From an uncultured Acidobacteriia bacterium (GTDB lineage: Bacteria > Acidobacteriota > Terriglobia > Bryobacterales > Bryobacteraceae), in assembly GCA_903828455.1 (NCBI GenBank), contig CAIKMJ010000040.1, positions 1 to 64,000 of the forward strand: DNA of 64,000 bases, read 5' to 3'. Each line of letters starts with the position of its first letter. The first letter of the stretch is position 1. The notes beneath the pieces are model-generated. The model saw nothing but the letters and a program-made list of their open reading frames with translations. It was not told where the DNA came from and did not search any database. Both the position numbers and the translations under genes were made by a program. Positions 27,442 through 36,034 of the stretch are shown here, piece by piece.

Positions 27442-28359
27442 ATGCCTGACAGCTCTTCGCTTCTCCGCCGGACATTTCTCGGGATCGGCGGCGCCGCCGC
27501 GGCCGTCCACGCCAGCCGCGCCTTTGCGTTCGCCCCGCAGTCCGCTGCTGTCTCCGCCGCTGGCTCCGCCGCAACGGGCATCAAGGTCGAAAAAAATGTC
27601 GTCGTCGGCAAAGCCGGCGATACCGATCTGCATTGCGACATCTACCGTCCGCCCGCCGGCACCGAGAAGCGCATGGCCCTCATCCACTTTCACGGCGGCG
27701 GCTTTGTCGGAGGCAACAAAGAGCTGCTCGCCAACCGCGTTACGCAGATCACCGGCCGCGGCTACGTCTCCGTCACCGCGCAGTACCGCCTCGCCGGCGT
27801 CGCGAAGTGGCCGTCTCAGATCGATGACGCCGTCACCCACATCCGCTGGGTGCGCAGCCACGCCGATTCCCTCGGCATCGACCCCAACCGCATCGCCCTC
27901 GTCGGCTACTCCGCCGGCGGTCACATCGCCCTCTTCGCCGCCGGCCAGCCCGACCTCGGCCTCGCCGCCTGCGTCGCCTTCTACCCGGCAACGAATCTGG
28001 AGAAGGCCGCCGCCCAGCTCATGCCCCCCGGCAGCGATGCCGAGGCCCTGAAAAACGCCAGCCCCCTGTCCCGCATCCGCGAAGGCTACCCGCCCACCGT
28101 TCTGTTCCACGGCCTCGCCGACACCACCGTCGAGCCCGCAAACAGCCAGCGCCTCCTGCAGACACTTCGCGCCGCCAAAGTCCCCTCCGAACTGCATACC
28201 TTCGACGGCGCGATTCACGCCTTCGATGTCGACCCCACCTTCGCCGAGGCCTGCGCCGGCCTCACCGACTTCTTCCTCGACCGCCAGGTGCTGCATCCTC
28301 GCACCCACCCCTCGGGGATGCCGATTGCCGCTGATTTGAGGAAGCAAACGCTCGCCTGA
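27442..28359 (+). CDS. Secreted alpha/beta hydrolase (esterase/lipase-like)
   Basis: 305 residues. The N-terminus has a Tat-like signal (RRTFLGIGGAAAAVHASRA). The hydrolase core shows the oxyanion motif IHFHGGGFVGG, nucleophile elbow GYSAGGH, acid in FHGLADTTVEP and catalytic histidine in GAIHAFD. This is the hormone-sensitive-lipase/BD-FAE-like branch of carboxylesterases. TAGAAT ends six bases before the ATG and there is no Shine-Dalgarno, which fits a leaderless mRNA. It diverges from the DUF2306 gene and converges on the cupin gene. Confidence 0.88.
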   Translation: MPDSSSLLRRTFLGIGGAAAAVHASRAFAFAPQSAAVSAAGSAATGIKVEKNVVVGKAGDTDLHCDIYRPPAGTEKRMALIHFHGGGFVGGNKELLANRVTQITGRGYVSVTAQYRLAGVAKWPSQIDDAVTHIRWVRSHADSLGIDPNRIALVGYSAGGHIALFAAGQPDLGLAACVAFYPATNLEKAAAQLMPPGSDAEALKNASPLSRIREGYPPTVLFHGLADTTVEPANSQRLLQTLRAAKVPSELHTFDGAIHAFDVDPTFAEACAGLTDFFLDRQVLHPRTHPSGMPIAADLRKQTLA

Positions 28360-28365
28360 GCGGCA

Positions 28366-28396
28366 CCGCTTTACTGCTGCGCCAGCCGCTTTACTG
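28366..28396. repeat. Short direct repeat around the cupin stop codon
   Basis: CCGCTTTACTG occurs at 28366-28376 and 28386-28396. On the minus strand each copy contains CAGTAAAG, and the second copy holds the cupin gene's TAA stop. Confidence 0.7.
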
Positions 28397-28921
28397 TTTC
28401 ACCGGGATGCGCGCCGTCGGGCCCATCCCCATCATTTCGATGACCGCGCCCTCCGGCCCCGTGCCGTCGTAATGCGCCTGCCCGGCAATATCGTGGATCA
28501 TGCTGCCCGGCCCCAGCGCCACCGTGTTTTTCTTATCGAGCTTCGTCCCGGTGCCGATCAGCATTGTCCCCGACACCACCGTGATGTAGCTGTCATTCGG
28601 ATGCGTATGCGGCTCGCTCCAGTCGTTCGGCGCGCGCCGCAACAGCTGAACGTACATCCCCGCCTTCGCCGGATCGCCGAAGATCATCGCCGTCTGGCTC
28701 AGCGAGCCCGGCACGCTCTTCCACTCCACCTGATCGAGCGACCGGTAATCCCTCACCGCGCGGTCGATCGTCACCGCCTCGGCGCCATAAGCCGCCAGCC
28801 GCCGCTCTCCGGCCGCAGCCGGACCGTGCAGCGCGGCGTGGTCGCTCCACAACAGCAACGCAAAAATTCCCGTCGCGACCGCCAGCCGCCGAAATGCTTT
28901 TGGAATGGATTGAGATGACAC
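28391..28921 (-). CDS. Secreted or membrane-anchored cupin-domain protein
   Basis: 176 residues from the GTG at 28921, which has AGGAGG six bases upstream. An N-terminal hydrophobic helix (LAVATGIFALLLW) is followed by a small cupin barrel. Metal ligands are likely in PHTHPNDSYITVVSGTM (H-x-H) and later in GSMIHDIAGQAHYDG. Function unknown; the fold is shared by dioxygenases, isomerases and binding proteins. The stop codon lies in one copy of a 20-bp-spaced direct repeat (28366-28396). Confidence 0.82.
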   Translation of the reverse strand: MSSQSIPKAFRRLAVATGIFALLLWSDHAALHGPAAAGERRLAAYGAEAVTIDRAVRDYRSLDQVEWKSVPGSLSQTAMIFGDPAKAGMYVQLLRRAPNDWSEPHTHPNDSYITVVSGTMLIGTGTKLDKKNTVALGPGSMIHDIAGQAHYDGTGPEGAVIEMMGMGPTARIPVKQ

Positions 28922-29054
28922 TCTAAGCCTCCTGCCCGAAAAGTACAAACGCGCCGCGACCGCGGATTCTGTATTCTACTTCTCCCCGCCGCAAGGCACG
29001 CTCCGCGCGTCCGTTCCCGGCATCGAAGACGGCCGCATCAAATTCGCCCCCGCC

Positions 29055-29096
29055 AAAAAAAAGGCGCCCGAGCAGCTCTCCCCGCTGCCGGACGCC
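29055..29096 (-). terminator. Strong Rho-independent terminator on the minus strand
   Basis: On the minus strand GGCGTCCGGCAGC (29096-29084) pairs with GCTGCTCGGGCGCC (29076-29063) across a seven-base loop, with one bulge and a G-T pair, followed by eight T residues (29062-29055). It lies 128 bases after the stop codon of the TPR gene. Confidence 0.9.
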
Positions 29097-29223
29097 TCAA
29101 AGTTGGCCGCTCGTGATCGGCCCTCTCCCCTGTTCGGGGTTAACCAGCTGCTGCCGTGCCTCCGTTCGTCACAGCGCCGCCTTCACCCACTATGTGTGGC
29201 GTCCCGCCGTTTTGTTTCAGGGC
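29097..29223 (-). ncRNA. Candidate structured RNA or long 3' leader ahead of the terminator
   Basis: This 127-base stretch between the fabD/TPR unit and the terminator contains several short self-complementary segments on the minus strand: CCCCGAACAGGGG, GGCCGATCACGAGCGGCC and CACACATAGTGGGTG. With the terminator it would give an RNA of about 170 bases. It could be an independent small RNA or simply a structured 3' untranslated region. I could not match it to SRP RNA (the conserved GGAAGG loop is absent), tmRNA or a tRNA. Confidence 0.35.
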
Positions 29224-30054
29224 CTAATTTCGCGATGCAATCCAGAACGCGATATTGCGCAGCTGCTCTTCAATGTCCTCGCGGTCCGTCGCCCCCGGCG
29301 CCAGATTCAGATACCGCACGAACGCCGCCCGCGCTTCGTCGATCCGCCGCAGCTGCAGCAGTGCCACGCCGCGCTGTTTATGCTCTTCGGCGCTCTCCGG
29401 ATTCGCCGCCACCAGCAGATCCAGCACCGCCAGCGCCTTCGCCCCGTCCTTCCGCGAAAAGTAAATGCCGCGCAGATTATTCACCATCCGCACCATCACC
29501 TGCTGCTTGCTGACCGGCGCCATCATCCACGGCTCCAGCGACTCCACTCCGGCCACCCGGCAGCAGCCCGCCTCGTCCAGCAGCGCCCCGGCATGAAACG
29601 GATCGATCACCGCCCGGTACTCCTCGTCCTCGTACCGCACCACGAAATGCCCCGGCAGCCCCACGCCGCTCACCGGCTTCGCCAGCCGCCGCGCGATCTC
29701 CATATACAGCAGCGAAAGCGTGATCGGAATCCCGAACCCCGTCTCCAGTACGCGGTTCAGGCAGCTGTTCGCCGGATCGTAGTAGTCTTCCTGATTCCCC
29801 CGGAAGCCGCCCGTGCTGAACAGATGCGCGCTGAACAGGTACTCGTTCGCCGTCTCCACGAAGCACTGCCCGTCGGAGAGATCCTCCGCCCGGTCCGCAA
29901 TCGCCAGCGCGTGACGATCCAGTTCGCCGATCGCCCGCTCCGCATCCAGCTCCGGATACTCCACCCGCGCCAGCTCCAGCGCCGCCCGGTCCAGTTCCAT
30001 CTCCTCCGAACGGCCCGCCAGCAGCTCGATCAGCGCCTGTCTCTCGTCCGTCAT
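29224..30054 (-). CDS. SirB1-like transglutaminase-fold protein with C-terminal TPR
   Basis: 276 residues. The N-terminal two thirds match the SirB1/transglutaminase-like family (NSCLNRVLETGFGIPITLSLLYMEIARR and VGLPGHFVVRY); the last about 90 residues form TPR-like helices (KALAVLDLLVAANPESAEEHKQRGVALLQL). In the SirB1 branch the catalytic triad of true transglutaminases is usually incomplete, so enzymatic activity is doubtful. The ATG at 30054 forms an ATGA overlap with the fabD stop, which fixes the start and implies translational coupling. Confidence 0.85.
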   Translation of the reverse strand: MTDERQALIELLAGRSEEMELDRAALELARVEYPELDAERAIGELDRHALAIADRAEDLSDGQCFVETANEYLFSAHLFSTGGFRGNQEDYYDPANSCLNRVLETGFGIPITLSLLYMEIARRLAKPVSGVGLPGHFVVRYEDEEYRAVIDPFHAGALLDEAGCCRVAGVESLEPWMMAPVSKQQVMVRMVNNLRGIYFSRKDGAKALAVLDLLVAANPESAEEHKQRGVALLQLRRIDEARAAFVRYLNLAPGATDREDIEEQLRNIAFWIASRN

Positions 30055-30977
30055 GCAGAAGCCGTCAGCTTCTCCACGTCCTTCGCCTCGCCGAACGCAA
30101 TCCCCTTCGCCCCCGGCACAATCGTCCGGATCAGCCCCGTCAGCACCGCCCCCTGGCCCACTTCGAACCACCGCTCCACGCCCTTTGACGCCAGCAGCTG
30201 CATCGATTCGCTCCACCGCACCGGACTCGGGATCTGCTGCAGCAGCCCCTCGCGCGCCTCGCTGCCCTTGTGGATCTCCCGCGCCTGCCAGTTATTCACC
30301 AGCGGAATCGTCAGGTCCGTGAACACCGTCGCTTCCAGGTCCGCCCGCAGCCACTCCTGCGCCGGCTTCATCAGCGGGCAATGGAACGGCGCGCTCACCT
30401 GCAGCAGCACCGCGCGCTTCGCTCCGGCCGCCTTGGCCAGCTCGATCGCCCGCTCCACCGCGCCCTTGTGTCCGGCAATCACCACCTGCTCCGGCGAGTT
30501 CATATTCGCCGCCGTCACCACTTCGCCCTGTGCCGCCTCCGCCAGCACACCGGCCAGCGCGCTTTCCGGCATCTTCAGGATCGCCGCCATCGCGCCCACC
30601 CCGAGCGGCGTCGCCTCCTGCATGAACCGGCCGCGCCGCCGCACCAGCCGCAGCGCATCGCCGAAGTCCAGCGCGCCCGCCGCCACCAGCGCCGCATATT
30701 CGCCCACGCTGTGCCCGGCCACGAAATCCGGCTCGCCCACCAGCCCCTTCAGCACGGTGTGCGCAGCAATGGAAACGGCCAGCAGCGCCGGCTGCGTGTT
30801 CTCCGTCTTCTTCAGTTCCTCGTCCGGCCCTTCGAAACAGAGCTTCGAAAGCGCGAATCCCAGCGCGTCATCGGCGGCTTCGAAACATTGTTTGGCGGCC
30901 GGAAAAGTCTCGGCCAGCGACTTGCCCATGCCCGTTGTCTGTGAGCCTTGTCCGGGAAAAAGAAACGCAGTTTTCAT
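30051..30977 (-). CDS. fabD: Malonyl-CoA:acyl carrier protein transacylase (FabD)
   Basis: 308 residues. FabD motifs are complete: FLFPGQGSQTTGMG, the serine nucleophile in GHSVGEYAAL, the arginine in RRRGRFMQ, and the histidine in VSAPFHCPLM. It loads malonyl groups on ACP for fatty-acid synthesis. It stands apart from other fab genes and is coupled to a SirB1-like/TPR gene. TATATT lies 19-24 bases before the ATG and there is no Shine-Dalgarno; instead CCTCC is present on the coding strand. Confidence 0.96.
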   Translation of the reverse strand: MKTAFLFPGQGSQTTGMGKSLAETFPAAKQCFEAADDALGFALSKLCFEGPDEELKKTENTQPALLAVSIAAHTVLKGLVGEPDFVAGHSVGEYAALVAAGALDFGDALRLVRRRGRFMQEATPLGVGAMAAILKMPESALAGVLAEAAQGEVVTAANMNSPEQVVIAGHKGAVERAIELAKAAGAKRAVLLQVSAPFHCPLMKPAQEWLRADLEATVFTDLTIPLVNNWQAREIHKGSEAREGLLQQIPSPVRWSESMQLLASKGVERWFEVGQGAVLTGLIRTIVPGAKGIAFGEAKDVEKLTASA

Positions 30978-31081
30978 TTGGAGGTTATGAACCCAATATA
31001 AGCGAATGCCCCGGCTCGCCCGCCCATCGCCGGATGGAACGGATGCGCCCGCATTCTCGTACCATAGGGAGAGAGAGAACC

Positions 31082-31843
31082 ATGAACGAACAGGAACAGC
31101 AGCTGATCTCCGGCCTCGCCGAACGCGTCCGCAACGCCCCCGTCCAGCAGGTCGACCGCGACGCCGACGATCTCATCCGCCGCACCATCGGCGCCCGCCC
31201 CGACGGGTTGTACATCCTCACCCAGACCGTCCTGCTTCAGGAAATGGCGCTCGATCATCTCAAAGCCCAGGTCGCCGAACTCCAGCAGCAACTCGCCGCC
31301 CAGTCCGCCCCGGCCCGCGGCAGCTTCCTGCCTGCCACGCCGCCGCCCTCCGACTGGGGCCGCGACAACCGCGTCCAGCAGGCCGCATACCAGCCGCAAT
31401 ACGCCCAACAGAATTACGCCCAGCCGGCTTACGCTCCGCAACCCGCCGCCGGCATTGGCAGCGGCATCGGCGGCTTCCTGCGCAGCGCCGCCAGCGCCGC
31501 GGCCGGAGTCGTCGCCGGTGAGATCGCCTTCGACAGCCTCGCGTCCATCTTCGGCCATCGCGGCGGCGGTTTCTTTGGTGGAGGCGGAGGCGGCTTCTTC
31601 GGCGGAGGCGGCGGCGAAACCATCGTCAATAACTACTACGGCGAGGAAGGCGTCACCGGCGGCGGCGATTCCCGCTTCGCCGCGGCGGCCGCCGGCAGCG
31701 ACGACAACATCAGTCCCGATATCGACGACGAACGCGGCAATTCCGGCAGCGGCTTCTTCGGCGGCGACGACAGCTCTTCGGGCGACGACGGTGGCAGTTT
31801 CGATGATGGCGGAAGCTTCGACGGCGGCGGCTCCGACAGCTAG
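31082..31843 (+). CDS. DUF2076 family protein with Gly/Ser-rich tail
   Basis: 253 residues. The first 75 residues carry the DUF2076 pattern (QQLISGLAERVRNAP, DRDADDLIRRTI and LTQTVLLQEMALDHL). A Gln/Pro/Tyr linker, an Ala/Gly-rich hydrophobic segment (about 120-145) and a tail of Gly-Gly-Gly-Phe-Phe and Gly-Ser-Asp repeats follow. The family is widespread in proteobacteria and acidobacteria and is thought to be periplasmic; function unknown. The ATG at 31082 has a GGGAGAGAGAG tract upstream. It shares a 104-bp divergent promoter region with fabD. Confidence 0.85.
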   Translation: MNEQEQQLISGLAERVRNAPVQQVDRDADDLIRRTIGARPDGLYILTQTVLLQEMALDHLKAQVAELQQQLAAQSAPARGSFLPATPPPSDWGRDNRVQQAAYQPQYAQQNYAQPAYAPQPAAGIGSGIGGFLRSAASAAAGVVAGEIAFDSLASIFGHRGGGFFGGGGGGFFGGGGGETIVNNYYGEEGVTGGGDSRFAAAAAGSDDNISPDIDDERGNSGSGFFGGDDSSSGDDGGSFDDGGSFDGGGSDS

Positions 31844-31850
31844 CCCGCCC

Positions 31851-33104
31851 CTACTGCCGCCACTTCCGCAACTGCGGCCACATCCCCGCGCACACAGCCA
31901 CCACGGCCAGCGTCGCCACCCCGCCGCCCACCACGCTCGCGACGGCCCCGAACCACGCCGCCGTCCAGCCCGACTCCACCGCGCCCAGCTGATTCGAGCT
32001 GCTGATGAAGATGCTGTTCACCGCAAACACCCGCCCCTTCAGCCGGTCCGGCGTCTGCATCTGCGTCAGCGACTGCCGCAGCACCACGCTCACGTTGTCG
32101 AACGCGCCCACCAGCAGCAGCATCGCCATCGACAGCCAGAACGAACGTGAAATCCCGAACACGATCGTCGCCGCCCCGAAGCCGGCCACCGCCAGCAGCA
32201 GTGTCCTCCCCGCCGCGTGAACCTTCGGCCGGTGCGCCGTGATCACCGCCATCGAGACCGCGCCCACCGACGGCGCCGCCCGCAGCCACCCCAGCCCCGC
32301 CGCTCCCACGTGCAGAATCTCCACCGCGTAAATCGGCAGCAGCGCCACCGCGCCGCCGAACAGCACCCCGAACAGATCGAGCGTAATCGCCGAAAGAATC
32401 AGCTTGTTCTCGCGCACGAAGTGCATCCCTTCGAGCAGCGACTTCATCGTCCGCGGCTCCGGATGCGGATTCGGCTCGGACCGGTACCGCATCCCGAGAA
32501 AGCACAGCACCGTCAGGATCGCGCAAACCGTCTGCAGGATATAAACCACGTGCGCGCCCCTCCACGCAATCAGCAGCCCCGCAATCGCCGGCCCGCTCAC
32601 CGCCGCAATCTCGTTCGAACTGCTGCTCCACGTGATCGCGTTGTTGAGCACCTCCGGCGGCACCAGATGCGGCAGCGTCGCCTGCCGCGCCGGCCACTGA
32701 AACGCCCGCGCCGCCGCCATCAGGAACAGGCACGTGTAAATCGGCCCCACCGAATGGAAGCCCGCCATCAGCAGCGACGACGCCGCCACGAACACAATCT
32801 GCGTCAGGATCAGAATCCGCCGCCGGTCGCCGCGGTCCACCGCCTGCCCCGCAAACAGCGCGAACATCAGGAACGGCGCCACCTGCGCAAACCCCACGGT
32901 GCCCAGCACCACCGCCGACTTCGTCTGTTCGTACAGATCCCAGCTCACCGCAACAGAGAGCATCTGCGCCCCGAACTGGCTGAGAATCATGCCGCTCAGC
33001 AGCAGCCGGTAATCACGGTATCGAAATGCAGCGTACGCGCCCAGATTCAGGCTCCGAACTGCCTCAGATGATGGTCGAGATGCAGGTATCCCCAGCGCTG
33101 CCAC
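31851..33104 (-). CDS. MFS exporter (MFS_3/enterobactin-exporter type)
   Basis: 417 residues with about 12 membrane helices. The pattern FRYRDYRLLLSGMILSQFGAQM, QAVDRGDRRRILI and ARAFQWPARQATLPHLVPP is typical of the MFS_3 group of drug and siderophore exporters. The GTG at 33104 overlaps the end of the DUF1569 gene by 58 bases; no later start keeps the first membrane helix. Substrate unknown. Confidence 0.85.
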   Translation of the reverse strand: MAALGIPASRPSSEAVRSLNLGAYAAFRYRDYRLLLSGMILSQFGAQMLSVAVSWDLYEQTKSAVVLGTVGFAQVAPFLMFALFAGQAVDRGDRRRILILTQIVFVAASSLLMAGFHSVGPIYTCLFLMAAARAFQWPARQATLPHLVPPEVLNNAITWSSSSNEIAAVSGPAIAGLLIAWRGAHVVYILQTVCAILTVLCFLGMRYRSEPNPHPEPRTMKSLLEGMHFVRENKLILSAITLDLFGVLFGGAVALLPIYAVEILHVGAAGLGWLRAAPSVGAVSMAVITAHRPKVHAAGRTLLLAVAGFGAATIVFGISRSFWLSMAMLLLVGAFDNVSVVLRQSLTQMQTPDRLKGRVFAVNSIFISSSNQLGAVESGWTAAWFGAVASVVGGGVATLAVVAVCAGMWPQLRKWRQ

Positions 33105-33505
33105 TCCAGGTACGTCATCCTGCCGAAGATCGGATGCTTCGCCTTGCTGAGGTACTCTTCCGCTTTGCGAAAATCATAGATCGACCGGATCAGCGCCGAA
33201 CGGTCCGCCTCAAACTCTTCCGGCGATGTTCCGCCCTCGCCCTGCGCCAGTTCCGGCCGCGACGGAATGCCGTGCGGCCACGGCAACGGCGAATGCAGCG
33301 CGAACCACTTGACCACCGTTTGCTGCAGGATTCCCGTTGCCGGCGTCACCGGCTTCTCTCCCAGCGACGCGCGGAACCAGTCCGTCAGATGACAGATTGC
33401 CCCGTGCGCGGTCATCGTTCCCCAGTGGCGCCGGCTGCGCGGCTCGAGGAAGCGAACCCGGATCAGAATCGAGTCGCAAACACTGTCGTCCCGTAGTGTG
33501 GTCAT
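33047..33505 (-). CDS. DUF1569/DinB-like protein
   Basis: 152 residues of helical-bundle type. The region [22 protein letters not shown] and the C-terminal [13 protein letters not shown] match the DUF1569 branch of the DinB/YfiT superfamily, whose histidines bind a metal. Members include thiol-dependent transferases, but the substrate here is unknown. TACAAT lies ten bases before the ATG. The 3' end overlaps the MFS exporter gene, so they are probably cotranscribed. Confidence 0.75.
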   Translation of the reverse strand: MTTLRDDSVCDSILIRVRFLEPRSRRHWGTMTAHGAICHLTDWFRASLGEKPVTPATGILQQTVVKWFALHSPLPWPHGIPSRPELAQGEGGTSPEEFEADRSALIRSIYDFRKAEEYLSKAKHPIFGRMTYLEWQRWGYLHLDHHLRQFGA

Positions 33506-33571
33506 CTGATTCCAGATTGTAGCGGGCCCGCGCTGTTACAAATACGAGCCGCTGAACGATCATGGAAATAT

Positions 33572-33877
33572 ATGCTCATCGTTCACGTCCACGTGCTGGT
33601 CAGGCCGGAGTGCATCGAGGCCTTTCGCGCCGCCTCTGTTGAGAACGCCCGCCACAGCGTCGGCGAGCCCGGCATCGCCCGCTTCGATGTGTTGCAGCAG
33701 GCCGATGACCCCGCCCGCTTTGTACTCACGGAAGTCTACCGCGACGCCGGCGCCCCGGCCCGCCACAAGGAAACCGCCCACTACGCCGCCTGGCGCGATG
33801 CCGTCGCCGGCATGATGGCCGAGCCCCGCACCAGCGTGAAGTACGCGGCCGTCTTCCCGGCGGACGGCGGCTGGTAG
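33572..33877 (+). CDS. Antibiotic biosynthesis monooxygenase (ABM) domain protein
   Basis: 101 residues. The single ABM ferredoxin-like fold is clear ([52 protein letters not shown] and HYAAWRD). Similar small proteins such as LsrG or YgiN act on quinones or furanone-like compounds. Its stop codon shares one base with the GTG of the next gene (TAGTG), so the pair is translationally coupled with an iron-type alcohol dehydrogenase. Confidence 0.88.
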   Translation: MLIVHVHVLVRPECIEAFRAASVENARHSVGEPGIARFDVLQQADDPARFVLTEVYRDAGAPARHKETAHYAAWRDAVAGMMAEPRTSVKYAAVFPADGGW

Positions 33878-35019
33878 TGTCGCCGGTTGCGCCGTTCGAA
33901 TTCGCCACCGCCGGCCGCATCCTGTTCGGCGCCGGAACTTCGGCCGGCCTCGAAGCCCTCGTGGCCTCGTTCGGCCGCCGTGCCTTTCTCGTCACCGGCC
34001 GGTCGCCTCGCGGCAGCCTCGGCGCCTTCGCCGCTGCCGTGTATCGCGTCGCCAAAGAACCCACCATCGGGATGATGCGCGATGCCGCCGCCGCCTTTCG
34101 TGCCGCCTCGTGCGATGTGGTCGTCGCCATCGGCGGCGGCAGCGCCATCGATGCAGGCAAGGCCATCGCCGCTCTGGCGGCCAATGACGGCGATCCGCTC
34201 AATTACGTGGAAGTCATCGGCCGCGGCCTGCCCCTCGAACGCGCGCCATTCCCTTTCATCGCCGTCCCCACCACCGCCGGCACCGGTTCGGAAGTCACCC
34301 GCAACGCCGTGCTCGGCTCGCCGGAACACAGCGTCAAAGTCAGTCTGCGCAGCCCGCTGATGCTGCCGCGCGTGGCGATCGTCGATCCCGGCCTCACGCT
34401 CGGCCTGCCCCCCGCCGTTACCGCAAGCACGGGTCTCGATGCCCTCACGCAGGTCATTGAACCCTACGTCTGCACGCGCGCCAACCCCATGACGGATGCT
34501 CTCTGCCTCGCCGGCATGCGCGCCGTAGCCGGCAATCTTCGCACCGCCTGTCGCAGCGGCGGCGGCCTCCCCGCGCGTGAAGCCATGTGCCGCGCCAGCC
34601 TGTTCGGCGGACTCGCGCTCGCCAACGCCGGCCTCGGCGTCGTCCACGGCTTCGCCGCTCCCATCGGCGGCATGTTCGATGCTCCCCACGGCGCCGTCTG
34701 CGCCGCGCTGTTGCCCTTCGGCGTGGAAGCCAACATCCGCGCGCTGCGCGAGCGTGCCCCCGAAAGCGAGTCGCTTGCGCGCTACACCGAAATCGCGCGT
34801 CTGCTCACCGGGTCGCCCGGCGCCGCCGCCGAAGATGCCGTCGGGTGGCTGCGCGATCTGGCCGGTGAACTCGGCATTCCGCCGCTCCGCGCTTACGGGA
34901 TCGCCCCGGAGCATGTCGGCGATCTGGTCGCCAGGGCCACGCGCGCCAGCAGCATGAAGGCCAATCCGCTGCCGCTCACGCCGGACGAACTGGCTGGCAC
35001 GTTGCAACAGGCGCTATGA
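33877..35019 (+). CDS. Iron-containing alcohol dehydrogenase family protein
   Basis: 380 residues. The nucleotide site is visible in AIGGGSAIDAGKA and PTTAGTGSEVT. Family metal-site regions are STGLDALTQVIEPYV, VVHGFAAPIGG and DAPHGAVCAALLP. Two histidines in HGF and PHG are retained, but the position that is histidine in FucO (GMDALTHAIE) is glutamine here. The enzyme likely oxidises an alcohol or reduces an aldehyde with NAD(P); substrate unknown. The 3' end is followed by a 14-bp tandem repeat. Confidence 0.88.
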   Translation: MSPVAPFEFATAGRILFGAGTSAGLEALVASFGRRAFLVTGRSPRGSLGAFAAAVYRVAKEPTIGMMRDAAAAFRAASCDVVVAIGGGSAIDAGKAIAALAANDGDPLNYVEVIGRGLPLERAPFPFIAVPTTAGTGSEVTRNAVLGSPEHSVKVSLRSPLMLPRVAIVDPGLTLGLPPAVTASTGLDALTQVIEPYVCTRANPMTDALCLAGMRAVAGNLRTACRSGGGLPAREAMCRASLFGGLALANAGLGVVHGFAAPIGGMFDAPHGAVCAALLPFGVEANIRALRERAPESESLARYTEIARLLTGSPGAAAEDAVGWLRDLAGELGIPPLRAYGIAPEHVGDLVARATRASSMKANPLPLTPDELAGTLQQAL

Positions 35020-35023
35020 CGGC

Positions 35024-35093
35024 GCTCTTATAACTGAGCTCTCATAACTGAGCTCTTGTAACTGAGCACTCACAACTGAGCACTCACAACTGA
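35024..35093. repeat. Five tandem 14-bp units overlapping the KirBac stop codon
   Basis: Units start at 35024, 35038, 35052, 35066 and 35080, with the form GCTCTTATAACTGA varying to GCACTCACAACTGA. They fill the space between the converging alcohol dehydrogenase and KirBac genes; the last unit contains the KirBac TGA (35086-35084 on the minus strand). Confidence 0.92.
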
Positions 35094-36010
35094 GCTTCGG
35101 TATGTGCGCTGATCCGGTTCACGTGAACCTCCATGCCGCCGGCGTGGTCCACCTGAAAGGCCGGCGTGAAGCGGCGGCCCCAGACAATCTCGCTGTAGCG
35201 GTACGAAAAGCGCTGGTGAACGGTCTGTCCGAACGTCTCGTCAAACGCTTTGACCAGCACCATCAGTTCGGCCTGCAGTTCTTCCAGATCCCGCGCCGTC
35301 TTGCCGTAAAGCGGGCTCTCCGCGTCGATCGGGTGCACCACCGTCCACGTCAGCGGAAACAGCATCACCCTGTCGCGCTCCAGATGCAGAATCCGGAAAT
35401 CGCGCCGGTGTTCCGCGCCCGAACGGTCCACCGTCATCAGCATCAGCGTCACCGCCGGTTCGATCAGCGTATTGGCGCGCCGGTTGACCATGCGGAACTG
35501 CAGGCTCGCGCCGTCCTGATAGGGCGCGACAATCGCGTGTTCGCTGAAACCGATTCGCGCCGAAGGTCGCGAGACGCGTCCAAACAGTAGCCCGGTCGCG
35601 ACGGCAAACCCCAGCAGCCCCGTCAGCGCCTCCGCCGCCGCAATCAGATTGGCCGCGCCGCTGTGCGGAGCAACCGCGCCGAACCCCACCGTCGTCAGGG
35701 TCTGGGAACTGAAGAAGAAGCATTCGAGAAAGCGCGTCGTCGCCGCGGCGCCGGCCGTGCCGCCCTTCAGCGCATCCGGCCCTGCCGCATAATACGCGGC
35801 GGCGAAAACAGAGTTGACGATGCAATAGAACGCCACGATGGTCGCAAAGAATCGCGTCCACGACATGCTGATCAGATACAGGTACGCGTTCACATCCCGC
35901 CAGTCCGTGCCCTTGCGCTGCACGTTGAAACTGCCGTCGGGATTGATGACGCGGCGCAGGTCGCCGCTGTATTGCTGGGTCAGCCCGGGATCGAACGTCG
36001 GCTTCCGCAT
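35084..36010 (-). CDS. Inward-rectifier potassium channel (KirBac-like)
   Basis: 308 residues. A slide-helix region (DWRDVNAYLYLISMSWTRFF) leads to TM1, a pore helix with SSQTLTTVGFGAVAP and TM2 (AEALTGLLGFAVATGLLFGR), followed by the cytoplasmic Ig-like Kir domain (RPSARIGFSEHAIV, FRMVNRRANTLIEP and SYRYSEIVWGRRF). The selectivity filter is TVGFG rather than TVGYG. TAAACT ends six bases before the ATG and no Shine-Dalgarno is present. The neighbour upstream is a TMEM175-type potassium channel. Confidence 0.93.
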   Translation of the reverse strand: MRKPTFDPGLTQQYSGDLRRVINPDGSFNVQRKGTDWRDVNAYLYLISMSWTRFFATIVAFYCIVNSVFAAAYYAAGPDALKGGTAGAAATTRFLECFFFSSQTLTTVGFGAVAPHSGAANLIAAAEALTGLLGFAVATGLLFGRVSRPSARIGFSEHAIVAPYQDGASLQFRMVNRRANTLIEPAVTLMLMTVDRSGAEHRRDFRILHLERDRVMLFPLTWTVVHPIDAESPLYGKTARDLEELQAELMVLVKAFDETFGQTVHQRFSYRYSEIVWGRRFTPAFQVDHAGGMEVHVNRISAHTEAQL

Positions 36011-36034
36011 GCAACGAGTTTAGCCGCAGCCGGG

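Noticed and set aside
29055-29223. Bacterial SRP RNA or tRNA
   Set aside because: The conserved SRP loop (GGAAGG with AGCAGC) is absent on both strands, and no tRNA T-arm with acceptor pairing could be formed.
35024-35093. A set of operator sites or an attachment site
   Set aside because: The units lie between converging genes and one contains a stop codon; no integrase or mobile gene is near, so a simple tandem repeat is the better reading.
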